Under the pieces are notes generated by a model. It was not told where the DNA came from and did not search any database. It saw nothing but the letters and a program-made list of their open reading frames with translations. Positions 24,662 to 33,941 of a stretch of DNA of 64,000 nucleotides are shown here, in pieces (position 1 is the first letter of the stretch; each line of letters starts with the position of its first letter). Origin of the DNA: Anaerolinea sp. GTDB taxonomy: Bacteria; Chloroflexota; Dehalococcoidia; Tepidiformales; Tepidiformaceae. The stretch is taken from contig PNKC01000002.1 of assembly GCA_013822275.1 (NCBI GenBank), positions 1 through 64,000 on the forward strand, read 5' to 3'. Made by a program: the position numbers and the translations under genes.

Positions 24662-26281
24662 CTACGCGTATGCGAGCCGCCCCAGGACCCGGTTCGCCTG
24701 TTCCATCTGCCCGAGGGCGGTGGGCAGGACCATGGAATCGGCACGCTCTGGTCCGGCGAGCGGTTCGAACGAGGCCTGCTGCGAGCGGTACGTCTCCCAC
24801 GTCCCATCCGACCAGGGGTCGCCTCCGCGCGCCTCCCTGCCGGCCAGCCGCGCGCGCACAACCTCCTCGGGGGCGGTGCACTCAACGAAGAGGAACCTCG
24901 CGCCGAGCCGCCGGGCCAGCTCACGCAACGCTTCGCGGTCGGCCCGCCGCCGGTAGGTCGCATCGAGGATAGCCCACTCGCCCCGGCGGAGCGCGGCCTC
25001 CGCCCGCTCGGCAAGCCGCCGGTAGACGGCCCGGTTCATCTCCGCCGAGTACAGCCCTTCGCCGGCGGGCAGGTAGCGGTGTTCGTCTGGACCAAGGCCC
25101 GCGAGCCGTTTTCGCGTCTCGTCCGCGCTCACCACGCCCGCCGGCAGGACGGCCGAAAGCAGGCGCGCCGCGGTGGTCTTGCCACTGCCCGTGAGGCCCC
25201 CAACCGCGACCAACCAGGGCGTTTCATCGCCCCGGCTGAAGCGAAGCGCGGCGTAGAGATACCGTGCCGCTTCCAGGCAGGCAGACCCCTGTCCCGCCAC
25301 CCCGAACTCCGGCTCACCCGCCCGCACGAGCGCCACCTTGGACCGCACCGTCGCCCGGTACGACATGCAGAAGGGCATCAACGCGGCGAGGCCGTCCCCG
25401 CTGGCAAGCTCGTACTCTTCGACGAGGGCGCGGGCCAGGCGCGGGCAGCCCGCCACCGCCAGGTCCATCGCCAGGAAGGCGAGGTCGAGCGCGACATCGC
25501 CGAAGCGGAAGCGCGAGCAGAACTCGATGCAGTCGATGATCTGGATCGCGTCACCCTCGAAATAGACGTGTTCACAACGCAGGTCCCCGTGGCCGTCCTT
25601 GACCTTCCCCGCGGCCACCCGCGCCGCGAGCGCCTCCTTCCGGCTGTGAAGGAAGTCCCGCAAGAAGGCGCCAACCTCCTCGCCCATCGGTCGAGCCAGC
25701 AGGCGGCCCGCGGGAGAATCAAGGCTGGCAAGATTCTCCGAGGCGTTGCGCCACAGCAGTGCCCCACTGCCGTAGCGGGCCGGGCCTGGCGCCGCGGCTG
25801 CATGGAACGCGGCAATGCGCCGCGCCACACGCCTGACGTCCGCCTCGCTGGCCTCGGCGGAGGCCACCCGGGCAGCCAGGGAGCTCTGGTCCGGAAGCCG
25901 CCGCATGTGCACCAGATAGTCGACTGCGGGTCCGCGGTCACTGAAACCGAGGCTGCCGTCAGGCGCCCGCACCAGCCGTTTCACCCCAAGGTAAACCGAA
26001 GGCGCCAACCGCCGGTTGAGGTCGACCTCTCGCCTGGCCATGAGGGCTCGCCTGCGGAGAGTCGAGTAGTCCAGGAATCCGAGGTTCACAGGTTTCTTGA
26101 GCTTGTAGACATCGCTGGGCGTGAGGAAGACAACCGATGCGTGCGTCTGTCGCACCTCGATGAGACGCGGACCGCATCCAAAGAGCCCCGAGTCTCTCAA
26201 TTCGGTCACCAGGTGCGACACGTCCTGAATGTGCTCGACGCGGGATTCTGCGCTACCCATCTCCCCGTCACGGTGCAGCAT
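24662..26281 (-). CDS. Fused aminoglycoside-phosphotransferase-like / P-loop kinase protein
   Basis: 539 residues in two modules. Residues about 1-340 are of the APH/ChoK-like kinase fold, with DGHGDLRCEHVYF (catalytic loop) and IIDCIEFCSRFRFGDVALDLA (metal-binding segment). Residues about 350-539 form a P-loop kinase with Walker A VGGLTGSGKTTAARLL and a lid containing LDATYRRRADRE. This COG2187-COG0645 arrangement is common but uncharacterised; resistance should not be assumed. The start ATG at 26281 has GAGG upstream; ATG 26260 is an alternative. Confidence 0.85.
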   Translation of the reverse strand: MLHRDGEMGSAESRVEHIQDVSHLVTELRDSGLFGCGPRLIEVRQTHASVVFLTPSDVYKLKKPVNLGFLDYSTLRRRALMARREVDLNRRLAPSVYLGVKRLVRAPDGSLGFSDRGPAVDYLVHMRRLPDQSSLAARVASAEASEADVRRVARRIAAFHAAAAPGPARYGSGALLWRNASENLASLDSPAGRLLARPMGEEVGAFLRDFLHSRKEALAARVAAGKVKDGHGDLRCEHVYFEGDAIQIIDCIEFCSRFRFGDVALDLAFLAMDLAVAGCPRLARALVEEYELASGDGLAALMPFCMSYRATVRSKVALVRAGEPEFGVAGQGSACLEAARYLYAALRFSRGDETPWLVAVGGLTGSGKTTAARLLSAVLPAGVVSADETRKRLAGLGPDEHRYLPAGEGLYSAEMNRAVYRRLAERAEAALRRGEWAILDATYRRRADREALRELARRLGARFLFVECTAPEEVVRARLAGREARGGDPWSDGTWETYRSQQASFEPLAGPERADSMVLPTALGQMEQANRVLGRLAYA

Positions 26282-26379
26282 GCGTCCTCGCGTGGGCAAG
26301 TACGCCCGGCCCGCTGTGCCGCGTCCTTGGGCCCTGAACCGGTGGCTGGTCGAGGGCGAGCTGGGGAGGGGAGCGGCGT

Positions 26380-26667
26380 TCAGGCGTGGATGAGTCCGGT
26401 CGTTATCTCCAGGACTTCCGCATCCAGGCGCCACTCCGCGACCGCCCGCGCGATGGCCGCGGCTTGCTCCTCGGCGTGGCCGCTCTCGTTCGAAAGGCAG
26501 GCCGCGGCGATCGTCGCGAGGCCAACGTCATCCAGGTCGTCCACTTCGGCGACGCTGGCGTTGAAGCGGTTGCGCAGCCGCTCGACGGTGGACTTTACGA
26601 TGGCGCGCTTCTCCTTCAGCGTCCGGGAAGGCAGGCGCAGGCGGATGCGGACGACGGCGATGGTCAT
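26380..26667 (-). CDS. DUF503 family protein
   Basis: 95 residues. VVRIRLRLPSRTLKEKRAIVKS and RLRNRFNASVAEVDDLD are the conserved core of DUF503 (YlxP-like), a ferredoxin-like fold often encoded beside rbfA and infB. Here it is away from those genes. The function is unknown, though a ribosome- or RNA-related role is suspected for YlxP. Full family length. Confidence 0.88.
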   Translation of the reverse strand: MTIAVVRIRLRLPSRTLKEKRAIVKSTVERLRNRFNASVAEVDDLDDVGLATIAAACLSNESGHAEEQAAAIARAVAEWRLDAEVLEITTGLIHA

Positions 26668-26724
26668 GCGCCGCGACGATAGCGGGCCGCAGCGCGGCGC
26701 TCAACCCACGGTCCGGTGGGTTAT

Positions 26725-26832
26725 TGGTTGAGGACACGAAGACGCGAAGACACGAAGCTGCACGAAGGATTGGGTGGAATCCCTTCCTTCAAACTTCGTG
26801 ACCCTTCGAGCCTTGCTGACTTTGTGTCCCTC
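26725..26832. repeat. Fold-back repeat family A, full copy
   Basis: Opens GGTTGAGGACACGAAGACGC and closes ACTTTGTGTCCCTC; first of two neighbouring copies in the 303-bp gap 26668-26970. Confidence 0.75.
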
Positions 26833-26853
26833 AGGGAATTGGCGGCTGCTCCT

Positions 26854-26960
26854 GTTGAGGACACGAAGGCTCGAAGGCACGAAGCGGCACAAAGGATTGG
26901 GGTTGAATTTCCTTCCAACCTTCGTGCCCCTTCGTGCCTTGGCGACTTTGTGTCCCTCGA
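26854..26960. repeat. Fold-back repeat family A, full copy
   Basis: Opens GTTGAGGACACGAAGGCTCG and closes GACTTTGTGTCCCTCG, just beyond the end of prmA. Spacing to the preceding copy is about 129 bp. Confidence 0.75.
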
Positions 26961-26970
26961 AAAAGGCTCG

Positions 26971-27870
26971 TTACTCGCGCTGGAACTGGAGCTGGCACCA
27001 GTCGCGCTCGTGGCGGACGGCAGTCACCGTGAAGCCGTTGACGGCCATTGCCGCCTCCGCGCGGCGTGCGTCCGTCGAAAGGATGCCGCTGAGGATGGCG
27101 AAGCCGCCGGGCTTCACGACACGGCCGAAGATCGGCGCCAGGCCGAGGTTGGCGTCCGTGGAGATGTTCGAGAGGACGAGGTCGTAGCGGCCGGGGTGGT
27201 CTTCCGCCAGGACGCCGGCGGTGACCCGGACTTCGCCGCCGATGCCGTTGGCGTCGCAGTTCTTGCGCGCGACCTCCGCGGCGATGGGGTCGATGTCGAT
27301 GGCGTCAACCGTCCTGGCGCCGAGCAGGATGGCGGCGATGGCAAGCACGCCGGAGCCGGTGCCGGCGTCCAGGACTTCCATCCCCGGCTGGACCAGTTCG
27401 TCCAGCGCGGTGAGGCAGAGCCGGGTGGTCTCGTGGTGGCCGGTGCCGAAGGCCTGGCCGGGGTCCAGGCGGATGGCGACGCGGCCCGGCTCCACTTCGT
27501 GCTCAATCCACGTGGGGACGATAACCACCCGGCCGCCGGTATCAACCACGCCGAAGAACTCGCGCCAGCTCACGGCCCAGTCCTCTTCGTAGATCGGGCG
27601 GGCCGTCAGCTGCACCGAGGGGTAGCTCTCCATGGCGCGGCGCAGGTCCTCCGTGAGGACCGCGCCGAGCTCGCTGCTCGGGAGGTAGGCGCGGACGAGC
27701 ACGGGCTCTCCACCACGCACGCGAAAGCCCATCTCCGGCCCGAGGATGTCCACGGGCTCTTCGACCGTGATCCCGCCCGGCGCGACGGCGCGCATCAGCT
27801 CGGAGACTTCCTCAACGAGGGCAGGCGGGGTCTGGGCGGTGATTTCGAACCAGAGAGACACGGGATTCAC
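26971..27870 (-). CDS. prmA: Ribosomal protein L11 methyltransferase
   Basis: 299 residues; SAM-dependent trimethylation of ribosomal protein L11. The N-terminal substrate-recognition domain (about 1-110) is followed by DWAVSWREFF, RLDPGQAFGTGHHETTRLCL (PrmA hallmark), the SAM motif VLDAGTGSGVLAIAA and LVLSNIS. The gene follows dnaJ in the same direction, a frequent arrangement. The start is uncertain: GTG at 27870 or 27861; both lie in a heptamer-repeat stretch with no clear ribosome site. Confidence 0.92.
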   Translation of the reverse strand: MNPVSLWFEITAQTPPALVEEVSELMRAVAPGGITVEEPVDILGPEMGFRVRGGEPVLVRAYLPSSELGAVLTEDLRRAMESYPSVQLTARPIYEEDWAVSWREFFGVVDTGGRVVIVPTWIEHEVEPGRVAIRLDPGQAFGTGHHETTRLCLTALDELVQPGMEVLDAGTGSGVLAIAAILLGARTVDAIDIDPIAAEVARKNCDANGIGGEVRVTAGVLAEDHPGRYDLVLSNISTDANLGLAPIFGRVVKPGGFAILSGILSTDARRAEAAMAVNGFTVTAVRHERDWCQLQFQRE

Positions 27871-27919
27871 GATTGCCGATTCGACCCGAACCCCTCGATC
27901 GCGAATCGCGTATCGCGGA
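27864..27919. repeat. Degenerate heptanucleotide repeat in the dnaJ-prmA junction
   Basis: GATTCAC GATTGCC GATTCGA, then GCGAATC GCGTATC GCGGATC, all 7 bp long, fill the space between dnaJ and prmA and reach into the prmA start region. Confidence 0.5.
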
Positions 27920-29053
27920 TCACCCGGCGACCGCGTCGCGGAGGCGTTCGAAGAAGCCCTTGCTGTGCTTCGGGAGGACTGGGGTGCCCATGGTCTCGGC
28001 GAGCTGCTGGAGGAGGGCGCGCTGCTCGTCCGACAGTTCCTCCGGGATGACGGCGGTGACGCGGACGACCATGTCCCCCCGGCCGGCGGCGCGCAGATGG
28101 GGGACGCCCTTGCCGCGGAGGACGAAGTCCTCGCCGCTCTGCGTCCCAGCGGGGATATCGAACTGCATCTCGCCATCAAGCGTGGGGATCGTCACGGTGG
28201 CGCCGAGGGCGGCCTGAGCGATGTTGATCGGCAGCTCGTAGAGGATGTGGTCCTCGACGCGCTCGAAGGTAGGGTGTTCGGCCACGGAGAGGACGACGTA
28301 GAGGTTGCCGGCTTCGCCACCGCGGGCGCCAGCTTCACCCTCGTTGGTAAGCCGGATCTGGGCGCCGTTATCGACGCCGGCCGGCACCTTCACGCTGATC
28401 CTGCGGGTAGCCTTTTCCCGGCCAGTGCCGCGGCACTTCGTGCAGGGGTTGGGGACAATCCGGCCTTCGCCCTGGCAGCGGCCACAGGTGGCGACGTTGA
28501 CGAACTGGCCGAAGATGCTCTGCTGGGCGCGGCGGATTTCGCCGGCGCCGTTGCATTCGGGGCAGGTCGCGAGCTCGGAGCCGGGTTCGGCGCCCTTGCC
28601 GCCACAGGCTTCGCAGCGTTCGAGGCGCTGGTATTCGATCTCTTTCTCCACGCCGAAGACGGCTTCTTCGAAGGTGAGGCGCATGTTGTAGCGGAGGTCG
28701 GCGCCTTTGGCGGGGCCGCGGCGGCGGCGGCCTCGCTGGTTACCGCCGAAGAAGGCATCGAAGATGTCGCCGAAGCCTTCGAAGTTATGGAAACCTTCGA
28801 ACCCGCCGCCGGCGCCCGCCGAGCCATCGACGCCGGCATGGCCGAAGCGGTCGTACATCTGGCGCTTTTCGGGGTCCGAAAGGACCTCGTAGGCGCGGTT
28901 GATCTCCTTGAACTTCTCGGCCGCGTCCTCGGAGGCGTTGCGGTCCGGGTGGAAGTCCATCGCGAGCTTGCGGTACGCCTTTTTCAGCTCGGCGGCGGCG
29001 GCGCCCTTCGCCAGGCCGAGCACTTCGTAGTAGTCGCGTTGTCCTGTTGCCAT
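27920..29053 (-). CDS. dnaJ: Chaperone protein DnaJ
   Basis: 377-residue Hsp40 co-chaperone of DnaK. The J-domain has HPD in [13 protein letters not shown]; a Gly/Phe-rich region ([14 protein letters not shown]) follows; then four zinc-binding repeats [24 protein letters not shown] and CTKCRGTG; then the client-binding C-terminal domains. It is a complete type I DnaJ. dnaK and grpE are not in the window. Confidence 0.96.
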   Translation of the reverse strand: MATGQRDYYEVLGLAKGAAAAELKKAYRKLAMDFHPDRNASEDAAEKFKEINRAYEVLSDPEKRQMYDRFGHAGVDGSAGAGGGFEGFHNFEGFGDIFDAFFGGNQRGRRRRGPAKGADLRYNMRLTFEEAVFGVEKEIEYQRLERCEACGGKGAEPGSELATCPECNGAGEIRRAQQSIFGQFVNVATCGRCQGEGRIVPNPCTKCRGTGREKATRRISVKVPAGVDNGAQIRLTNEGEAGARGGEAGNLYVVLSVAEHPTFERVEDHILYELPINIAQAALGATVTIPTLDGEMQFDIPAGTQSGEDFVLRGKGVPHLRAAGRGDMVVRVTAVIPEELSDEQRALLQQLAETMGTPVLPKHSKGFFERLRDAVAG

Positions 29054-29094
29054 CCCATTAGCAGTGTATCAGAGCGACTGCCAACGGCGGTTTT

Positions 29095-29145
29095 GAACCA
29101 CCAAGGCACAAAGGATAGAACCACCGAGGCACCGAGGTTCCTGTG
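29095..29145. repeat. Repeat arm, GAACCACCAAGGCACAAAGG type
   Basis: GAACCACCAAGGCACAAAGG at 29095-29114, with a second partial unit after it. It is matched inverted (17 of 20 bases) at 29831-29850 on the other side of the DinB gene. Confidence 0.6.
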
Positions 29146-29275
29146 AGGCGCCGTCGTGCAGCAATTGAGACAATTGTCCCCGCACCTCCCGAAGCCGAGG
29201 CTCGGTTGAGTGGGCGGAGCGCATGGATGCCCCCGTGGTTTTCCGTGGAGCGGCACGACTTGCTAGGCTGGCGCC

Positions 29276-29743
29276 ATGCCGAAAGTCCCGCCGGCGTTGC
29301 AGCCCGTCTTTCTCCAGTTCACGGAGGGGCCCACATTCATCGCGCGGGCGATCGAAGGGATAGAGGCCGGCCTGCTCAACCGCCCGGGCCGCGAAGGCTG
29401 GTCCGTGCGCGACGTGCTGGTACACCTTTCGGACGCGGAGCTCGTCGGGGCGTTGCGTTTCCGGATGGTCCTCGCGGAAGAGCGGCCAACCCTGCCAGTC
29501 TACGAACCGGAAGTCTGGAAGAAGCGCCTGCACTACCTCTGGCGCTCACCGGAAGCAGCGCTCTCGCTCTTCCAGCAGACCCGCTTCGGGTCGGCGGAAC
29601 TGCTGGCGCAGTGTGCCCTGGCGGACTGGGAGCGCGTCGGCGTCCACCCGGCGCGTGGCGAAATGAGCGTTGGCGACCTGCTCCAGCTCTATTCAGAGCA
29701 CGCGATGGAGCACGCCGCGCAGATCGGGGGCCTGCGGTCGTAA
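29276..29743 (+). CDS. DinB-family protein
   Basis: 155 residues of the DinB/YfiT four-helix-bundle type: REGWSVRDVLVHLSDAELVGALRFRMVLAEE holds the first metal-ligand histidine, and HAMEHAAQIGGL the C-terminal histidine pair. Such proteins are metal-dependent, often thiol transferases or stress proteins. It begins ATGCCG close to a weak purine-rich site and stands between two inverted repeat arms. Confidence 0.83.
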   Translation: MPKVPPALQPVFLQFTEGPTFIARAIEGIEAGLLNRPGREGWSVRDVLVHLSDAELVGALRFRMVLAEERPTLPVYEPEVWKKRLHYLWRSPEAALSLFQQTRFGSAELLAQCALADWERVGVHPARGEMSVGDLLQLYSEHAMEHAAQIGGLRS

Positions 29744-29830
29744 CCCCTCAGTACCGGGCGCGACAGGCAAGCGGCGGGCTGCGTCGCCCGTGATGGCCGT
29801 CCGGCGCAAAACCCACCATCCCAAACACAC

Positions 29831-29850
29831 CCTTCGTGTCTTGGTGGTTC
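29831..29850. repeat. Repeat arm, inverted partner of 29095-29114
   Basis: CCTTCGTGTCTTGGTGGTTC is the inverse of the arm at 29095 with three mismatches. Confidence 0.6.
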
Positions 29851-29855
29851 CACAA

Positions 29856-30764
29856 TCAGCCGAAGATGGGCGCGAGGGCGCCGGCGGGGACGCTAACCCG
29901 GAGGGCAGCCGGGTCCACCGCGAAGGTCATCGGCGTTTCGCCGGCGAAGTCGCCGTCGAGCTGCACGGCCAGGCCGGGCGTTTGGATGCGGACCTCGGGC
30001 ACCTGGCCTTCGATGACGTGGCGGTCGCCGTGGGCACGGCCGACCGCGAGCCGGACGGCGATGCGGGCGCCGTCCCAGACCCTCGCCGGACAGAGGGCGA
30101 TCATGTCGAGCAGCCCGTCGGTGATAGTCGCCGCGGGAGTGAGGCGGATGCGGCCTCCGTACAGGCGCGTGTTGCCCAGCACCATCCAGGCAAGGGGCGC
30201 TTCTAGCTCGTCGCCGTTGATGCTCCAGCGGGCGAGGCGAGGGCGGAGGCCCGGGAGCATGCGCAGCGTCTGGACGGCGTAGGCGAGGTCGCCAATGCGC
30301 TTTTTCAGGGGGAGCGAGACCCGGCGCGCGATCTCCGCGTCCCAGCCGATGCCGGCCATGAGCATGAAGCAGCGGTCTCCCGCGAGGCCCAGATCCATGG
30401 ACGCCACCTGGCCGCCGATGTGCGAATCAAGGGCGGCGCGGAGGCCCTGAGGGATGCCCGCTTCCTTCGCCCAGATGTTCACGGTACCCGCGGGGATTGC
30501 CGCAAGGGCTGTCTTCGAGCCCCTAAGCCCGAGGGCAACGTCGCGGACGGTGCCATCGCCGCCAACCGCGAAGAACAGGTTGTCGCCCCGCTGCGCGGCG
30601 GCTTCGGCGGAGCGGGTAGCTTCGAGCGGCGATTCCGGCACCACGAGGCGGGCCTCGACCTGCTGGCGTGCCAGGTAGGCGACGATGCGCTGCCCGTCGA
30701 ACCCGCGCTGCACGCCGCGCGCGGCGGGGTTCACCAGTACGGTCGCCGTCCTTCGTCCAGTCAT
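29856..30764 (-). CDS. Diacylglycerol/lipid kinase family protein
   Basis: 302 residues with the DAGK catalytic fold: VLVNPAARG at the start, FAVGGDGTVRDVALGL (nucleotide-binding GGDGT) and IPAGTVNIWAKEAGIP, followed by a beta-sandwich C-terminal domain. Relatives phosphorylate diacylglycerol, ceramide or other lipids; IPAGT(V/A)N with a Trp is a mild variant of the usual PxGTxND. The start ATG at 30764 is chosen because the family begins only residues before VLVNPAA. Confidence 0.87.
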   Translation of the reverse strand: MTGRRTATVLVNPAARGVQRGFDGQRIVAYLARQQVEARLVVPESPLEATRSAEAAAQRGDNLFFAVGGDGTVRDVALGLRGSKTALAAIPAGTVNIWAKEAGIPQGLRAALDSHIGGQVASMDLGLAGDRCFMLMAGIGWDAEIARRVSLPLKKRIGDLAYAVQTLRMLPGLRPRLARWSINGDELEAPLAWMVLGNTRLYGGRIRLTPAATITDGLLDMIALCPARVWDGARIAVRLAVGRAHGDRHVIEGQVPEVRIQTPGLAVQLDGDFAGETPMTFAVDPAALRVSVPAGALAPIFG

Positions 30765-30826
30765 TGCGGCCACTCCGGCGCGAACCGTACCATAGCCGCA
30801 CACCCTTCGCCCCGGAGCAATAACGC

Positions 30827-31681
30827 GTGATTCCTCTCAAGCGGATCGATCACATCAGCATGGGCGCGCCCAGCTGGAAGGCGCAGGCGGACCTCCTCGA
30901 GCGCCTGCTCGGCTTCAAATTCCTTCACAGCTTCCAGGCCGGGCCCCATTCGGACTTCAGCGGCTCTGTCAGTCAGGTGCGTGGGACGGGGATTGAGTTC
31001 GAGATCATCGAGCCTGCGGGCCCGAAGAGCTTTGTCCAGAAGTTCCTGGACGAACAGGGGCCGGGCCTTCACCACATCACGGCGGAGGTGCACGACCTCC
31101 AGGCCACCTGCGACGCGCTCGAAGAGATGGGGATCAAGCCTTTCGGCGGGATCCAGGACGACGGGCTCTGGAAGCTGACGTACATCCACCCCAGGGACAG
31201 CGGCGGCATCCTCTGGCAGCTCTTCGTGCCCTACAGGTTCCCGGACGAAGTGGACCGCGACGCCGGCGGCGGCATCGTTGGCCTGAAGCGCATGGACCAC
31301 GTCTCCCTGGCGACGACCGGCCTGAAGAAGCAGCTCGAATGGCAGACCAAAGTCTTCGGCATGGTGCAGTATTCCGAGTGGACAGATGACAGTCTCGGGT
31401 ACACGGGCGCGGAGATGAGCATCCCCGGGAGCCTGCTCAACTTCGAAATCATCCAGCCCACCCGCGCGGACAGCTTCGTCCAGAAGTTCATCGATACGCG
31501 CCGTCCGGGCATGCACCACGTCTGCTGCGAAGTGGAATCCGTGGAAGCGGCCGCGGCCGCCCTCCGCGCGGAGGGCATTGAGCCTTTTGGCGGCGTCATC
31601 GAAAGCAACTGGCGAAGGCACACCTTCGTCCACCCGAAGGACAGCGGCGGGGTGTTGTTCCAGCTCTTCGAAGAAGGGTAG
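30827..31681 (+). CDS. Two-domain VOC protein (methylmalonyl-CoA epimerase-like)
   Basis: 284 residues made of two similar VOC modules: module 1 has RIDHISMGAP...GPGLHHITAEV...YIHPRDSGGILWQLF and module 2 has RMDHVSLATT...RPGMHHVCCEV...FVHPKDSGGVLFQLF. The repeated His...His...(Q/E) metal ligands and HPKDSGGxxxQL ends resemble methylmalonyl-CoA epimerase subunits fused head to tail. GTG start with GGAG about 10 nt upstream. Epimerase activity is an inference; a dioxygenase is the alternative. Confidence 0.82.
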   Translation: MIPLKRIDHISMGAPSWKAQADLLERLLGFKFLHSFQAGPHSDFSGSVSQVRGTGIEFEIIEPAGPKSFVQKFLDEQGPGLHHITAEVHDLQATCDALEEMGIKPFGGIQDDGLWKLTYIHPRDSGGILWQLFVPYRFPDEVDRDAGGGIVGLKRMDHVSLATTGLKKQLEWQTKVFGMVQYSEWTDDSLGYTGAEMSIPGSLLNFEIIQPTRADSFVQKFIDTRRPGMHHVCCEVESVEAAAAALRAEGIEPFGGVIESNWRRHTFVHPKDSGGVLFQLFEEG

Positions 31682-31686
31682 GAGGC

Positions 31687-31707
31687 GAGGCACGAGGCGC
31701 GAGGCGC
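31687..31707. repeat. Heptanucleotide tandem repeat GAGGCRC x3
   Basis: GAGGCAC GAGGCGC GAGGCGC just past a stop codon; the same unit recurs at 43754-43774. The rest of the 31682-31965 gap has only a CCACCC...GGGTGG hairpin. Confidence 0.6.
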
Positions 31708-31965
31708 GGGAATCAGGGCCGCGCCCGCAAGGAAGAGCGGTTGCCACGCGCCAGCGCCCACCCGGCGGATGGGTGGCGTGCTGCCCCCACCGAAGCAATG
31801 CTCGCCGTCTTGCTGGCGGTGGTGGATGAGACCCGTCGCTTGATCGCGCCGGGCTCTGATTGGCGGCTGAAAGCCGGCGACAAGGCGCCAGCCCTGCTTT
31901 ACGCTGCTTTGTGGGCCGAACCGTCAACGTGTAGCGGATACACGGGACGACCGGGGGCTTTTGCA

Positions 31966-33018
31966 GTGGACGAACGTTACAACGAGGCGCGCGCCACCTT
32001 TGAAACGGCGATGTTCGAAATCAAGCGGGTCATCGTCGGGCAGGATGCGATGCTGGAGCGGGTGCTGGTGGCGCTGCTTTCGGGGGGACACCTGTTGATC
32101 GAGGGTGTGCCGGGCCTGGCGAAGACGCTGACCGTGAAGACGGTGGCCGATGTCCTCGGCGGGACGTTCCAGCGCATCCAGTTCACGCCGGACCTGGTGC
32201 CGAGTGACCTCATCGGCACGCGCATTTACCGCCCGGACACGGCGACCTTCGATACCGAGCCGGGGCCGGTGTTCTGCAACATCCTGTTGGCGGACGAAAT
32301 CAACCGCGCGCCGGCGAAGGTCCAGTCAGCGCTCCTGGAAGTGATGCAGGAGCGGCAGGTGACGATTGGGCGCCAGACCTTCCCGGTGCCCGACCCGTTC
32401 CTCGTGATGGCGACGCAGAACCCGATCGAGTCAGAGGGGACGTACCCGCTGCCCGAGGCGCAGGTCGACCGCTTCATGATGAAGGTGCTGGTGGATTACC
32501 CGGAGCCGCTGGAGGAGCTGACGGTTGTGCAGCGGTCCCTGGGCGCCGCCGCGGCGGTCGAGAAAGTGCTGCCGATTGAGACGCTGCACGCCTACCAGGC
32601 GTTGACGCGCGAAGTGTACGTCGATAGCGCGGTGTCGGATTACGCCGTCCGGCTGGTAGCGGCGACGCGCCACCCGGAGATGGTGGGCTTGCGGCGGCAC
32701 CAAGCGCACATCGCCTTTGGGGCAAGCCCGCGCGGGTCGATCAACCTTATCCACGGGGCGCGGGCGATTGCCCTCCTGCGGGGCCGCAAGTACGTGTTGC
32801 CGCACGACGTGTTCGATATCGCGAAGGACGTGCTGCGGCACCGGATGGTGTTGACCTACCAGGCGCTGGCGGAGTCGGTGACACCGGACAAGATCCTTGA
32901 CGCGGTGCTGACGGCGGTGTTGGCGCCGCAAATTGATTTGACGAAAGAACCGGCGAAGCAGCCGGCTGGCCCGGCGGTGTTGGCGGTCCAGGATGACCTG
33001 CGCGAGGCGAGCGCGTGA
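31966..33018 (+). CDS. MoxR-family AAA+ ATPase
   Basis: 350 residues. Walker A GVPGLAKT (about 47-54), Walker B LLADEINRAPAKVQSALLEVMQE, sensor VMATQNPIESEGTYPLPEAQVDRF, and the C-terminal lid with RRHQAHIAFGASPRGSINL. MoxR ATPases act as chaperones that activate VWA-domain partners, here encoded directly downstream with 4-bp overlaps. The GTG at 31966 is taken as the start because MoxR proteins begin shortly before the FEIKRVIVGQD helix; the upstream open frame is not conserved in character. Confidence 0.92.
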   Translation: MDERYNEARATFETAMFEIKRVIVGQDAMLERVLVALLSGGHLLIEGVPGLAKTLTVKTVADVLGGTFQRIQFTPDLVPSDLIGTRIYRPDTATFDTEPGPVFCNILLADEINRAPAKVQSALLEVMQERQVTIGRQTFPVPDPFLVMATQNPIESEGTYPLPEAQVDRFMMKVLVDYPEPLEELTVVQRSLGAAAAVEKVLPIETLHAYQALTREVYVDSAVSDYAVRLVAATRHPEMVGLRRHQAHIAFGASPRGSINLIHGARAIALLRGRKYVLPHDVFDIAKDVLRHRMVLTYQALAESVTPDKILDAVLTAVLAPQIDLTKEPAKQPAGPAVLAVQDDLREASA

Positions 33019-33941
33019 GCAGAGCGCAGCTTTCGATCGTGCGGACGCCGGACCGCCCAGGCCCGGGGCCTATGCCGGATGCGCTCCTGCGCGCGCTGGA
33101 CCTGACGCTTGGGCGGCGCATCCAGGGGTTGCTTGCAGGTGACTTCCGCTCGAAGGCACTCGGCCAGGGGACGGAGCTGGCGCAGATGCGGGTCTATGAG
33201 CCGGGCGACGATGTCCGCCAGATCGACTGGAACCTGACGGCGCGCACAGGGCAGCCGCACATCCGCATGCAGGTCGCGGAGCGGATGCTGACGACCTGGC
33301 TGCTGCTGGATACGTCGCCTTCCATGCGTTTTGGAACCGCGGACCGGCGAAAGGCGGATGTGGCGGAGGGCGTGGCGATCGCGACGGCGCATATCGCGAC
33401 GCGGCGGGGGAACGCGCTCGGAGTCCTGACGTTTGGCGATGCGCAGCCGCGGACGTTGATGCCCGCGCAGGGCCGGCGCGGGATGCTCGGGATGCTGACA
33501 GCGCTCCGCCAGGAAGAGGCGGAGGCCGCCGGGGCGACTTCGCTCAGTTCGGTGCTGACGCGGATGAACGGGATGGGACGCCGGGGGAACCTGGTGGTGA
33601 TCGTATCTGACTTCCGTGGCGAGGCGGGCTGGAAGCTGCCCATGCTCGAGCTGACCGCGCGCCACAACGTTAACGCCGTTGAGATCCGGGACCCGCGGGA
33701 ACAGGAGCTGCCGGATGTGGGTGAGGTGTGGATGGCGGACCCGGAGACGGGGCGCACGCTGCGGGTGGACACGGGCCGGCGCGAGCTGCGAGAGCGCTTC
33801 GCCGAGGCGGCGGCGCGGGAGCGGACGGAGCTGGCGGCCACGCTCACCGGTGCGGGAGCGCGGCACGTGGCCCTTTCGACGGCAGGTGAGTGGCTGCGCC
33901 CGTTCGCGGGCTTCCTCTTGCGCAAGGATGGGTACCGATGA
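33015..33941 (+). CDS. DUF58 (degenerate VWA) protein
   Basis: 308 residues. The DUF58 signature YEPGDDVRQIDWNLTARTGQPHIR is present, followed by a VWA-like fold with DTSPSM (degenerate MIDAS) and VVIVSDFRG. No N-terminal membrane helices. The start overlaps the MoxR stop by 4 bp and the stop overlaps the next gene (ATGA), so the three are one coupled operon. Confidence 0.9.
   Translation: MSRAQLSIVRTPDRPGPGPMPDALLRALDLTLGRRIQGLLAGDFRSKALGQGTELAQMRVYEPGDDVRQIDWNLTARTGQPHIRMQVAERMLTTWLLLDTSPSMRFGTADRRKADVAEGVAIATAHIATRRGNALGVLTFGDAQPRTLMPAQGRRGMLGMLTALRQEEAEAAGATSLSSVLTRMNGMGRRGNLVVIVSDFRGEAGWKLPMLELTARHNVNAVEIRDPREQELPDVGEVWMADPETGRTLRVDTGRRELRERFAEAAARERTELAATLTGAGARHVALSTAGEWLRPFAGFLLRKDGYR

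Noticed and set aside
24404-26731. 775-codon open frame opposite the kinase gene
   Set aside because: Shadow of the GC-rich coding strand; Arg/Pro/Gly-rich, no domain, and it runs through a repeat.
26716-28050. 444-codon plus-strand frame opposite prmA
   Set aside because: Antisense to an unmistakable methyltransferase and reads through fold-back repeats.
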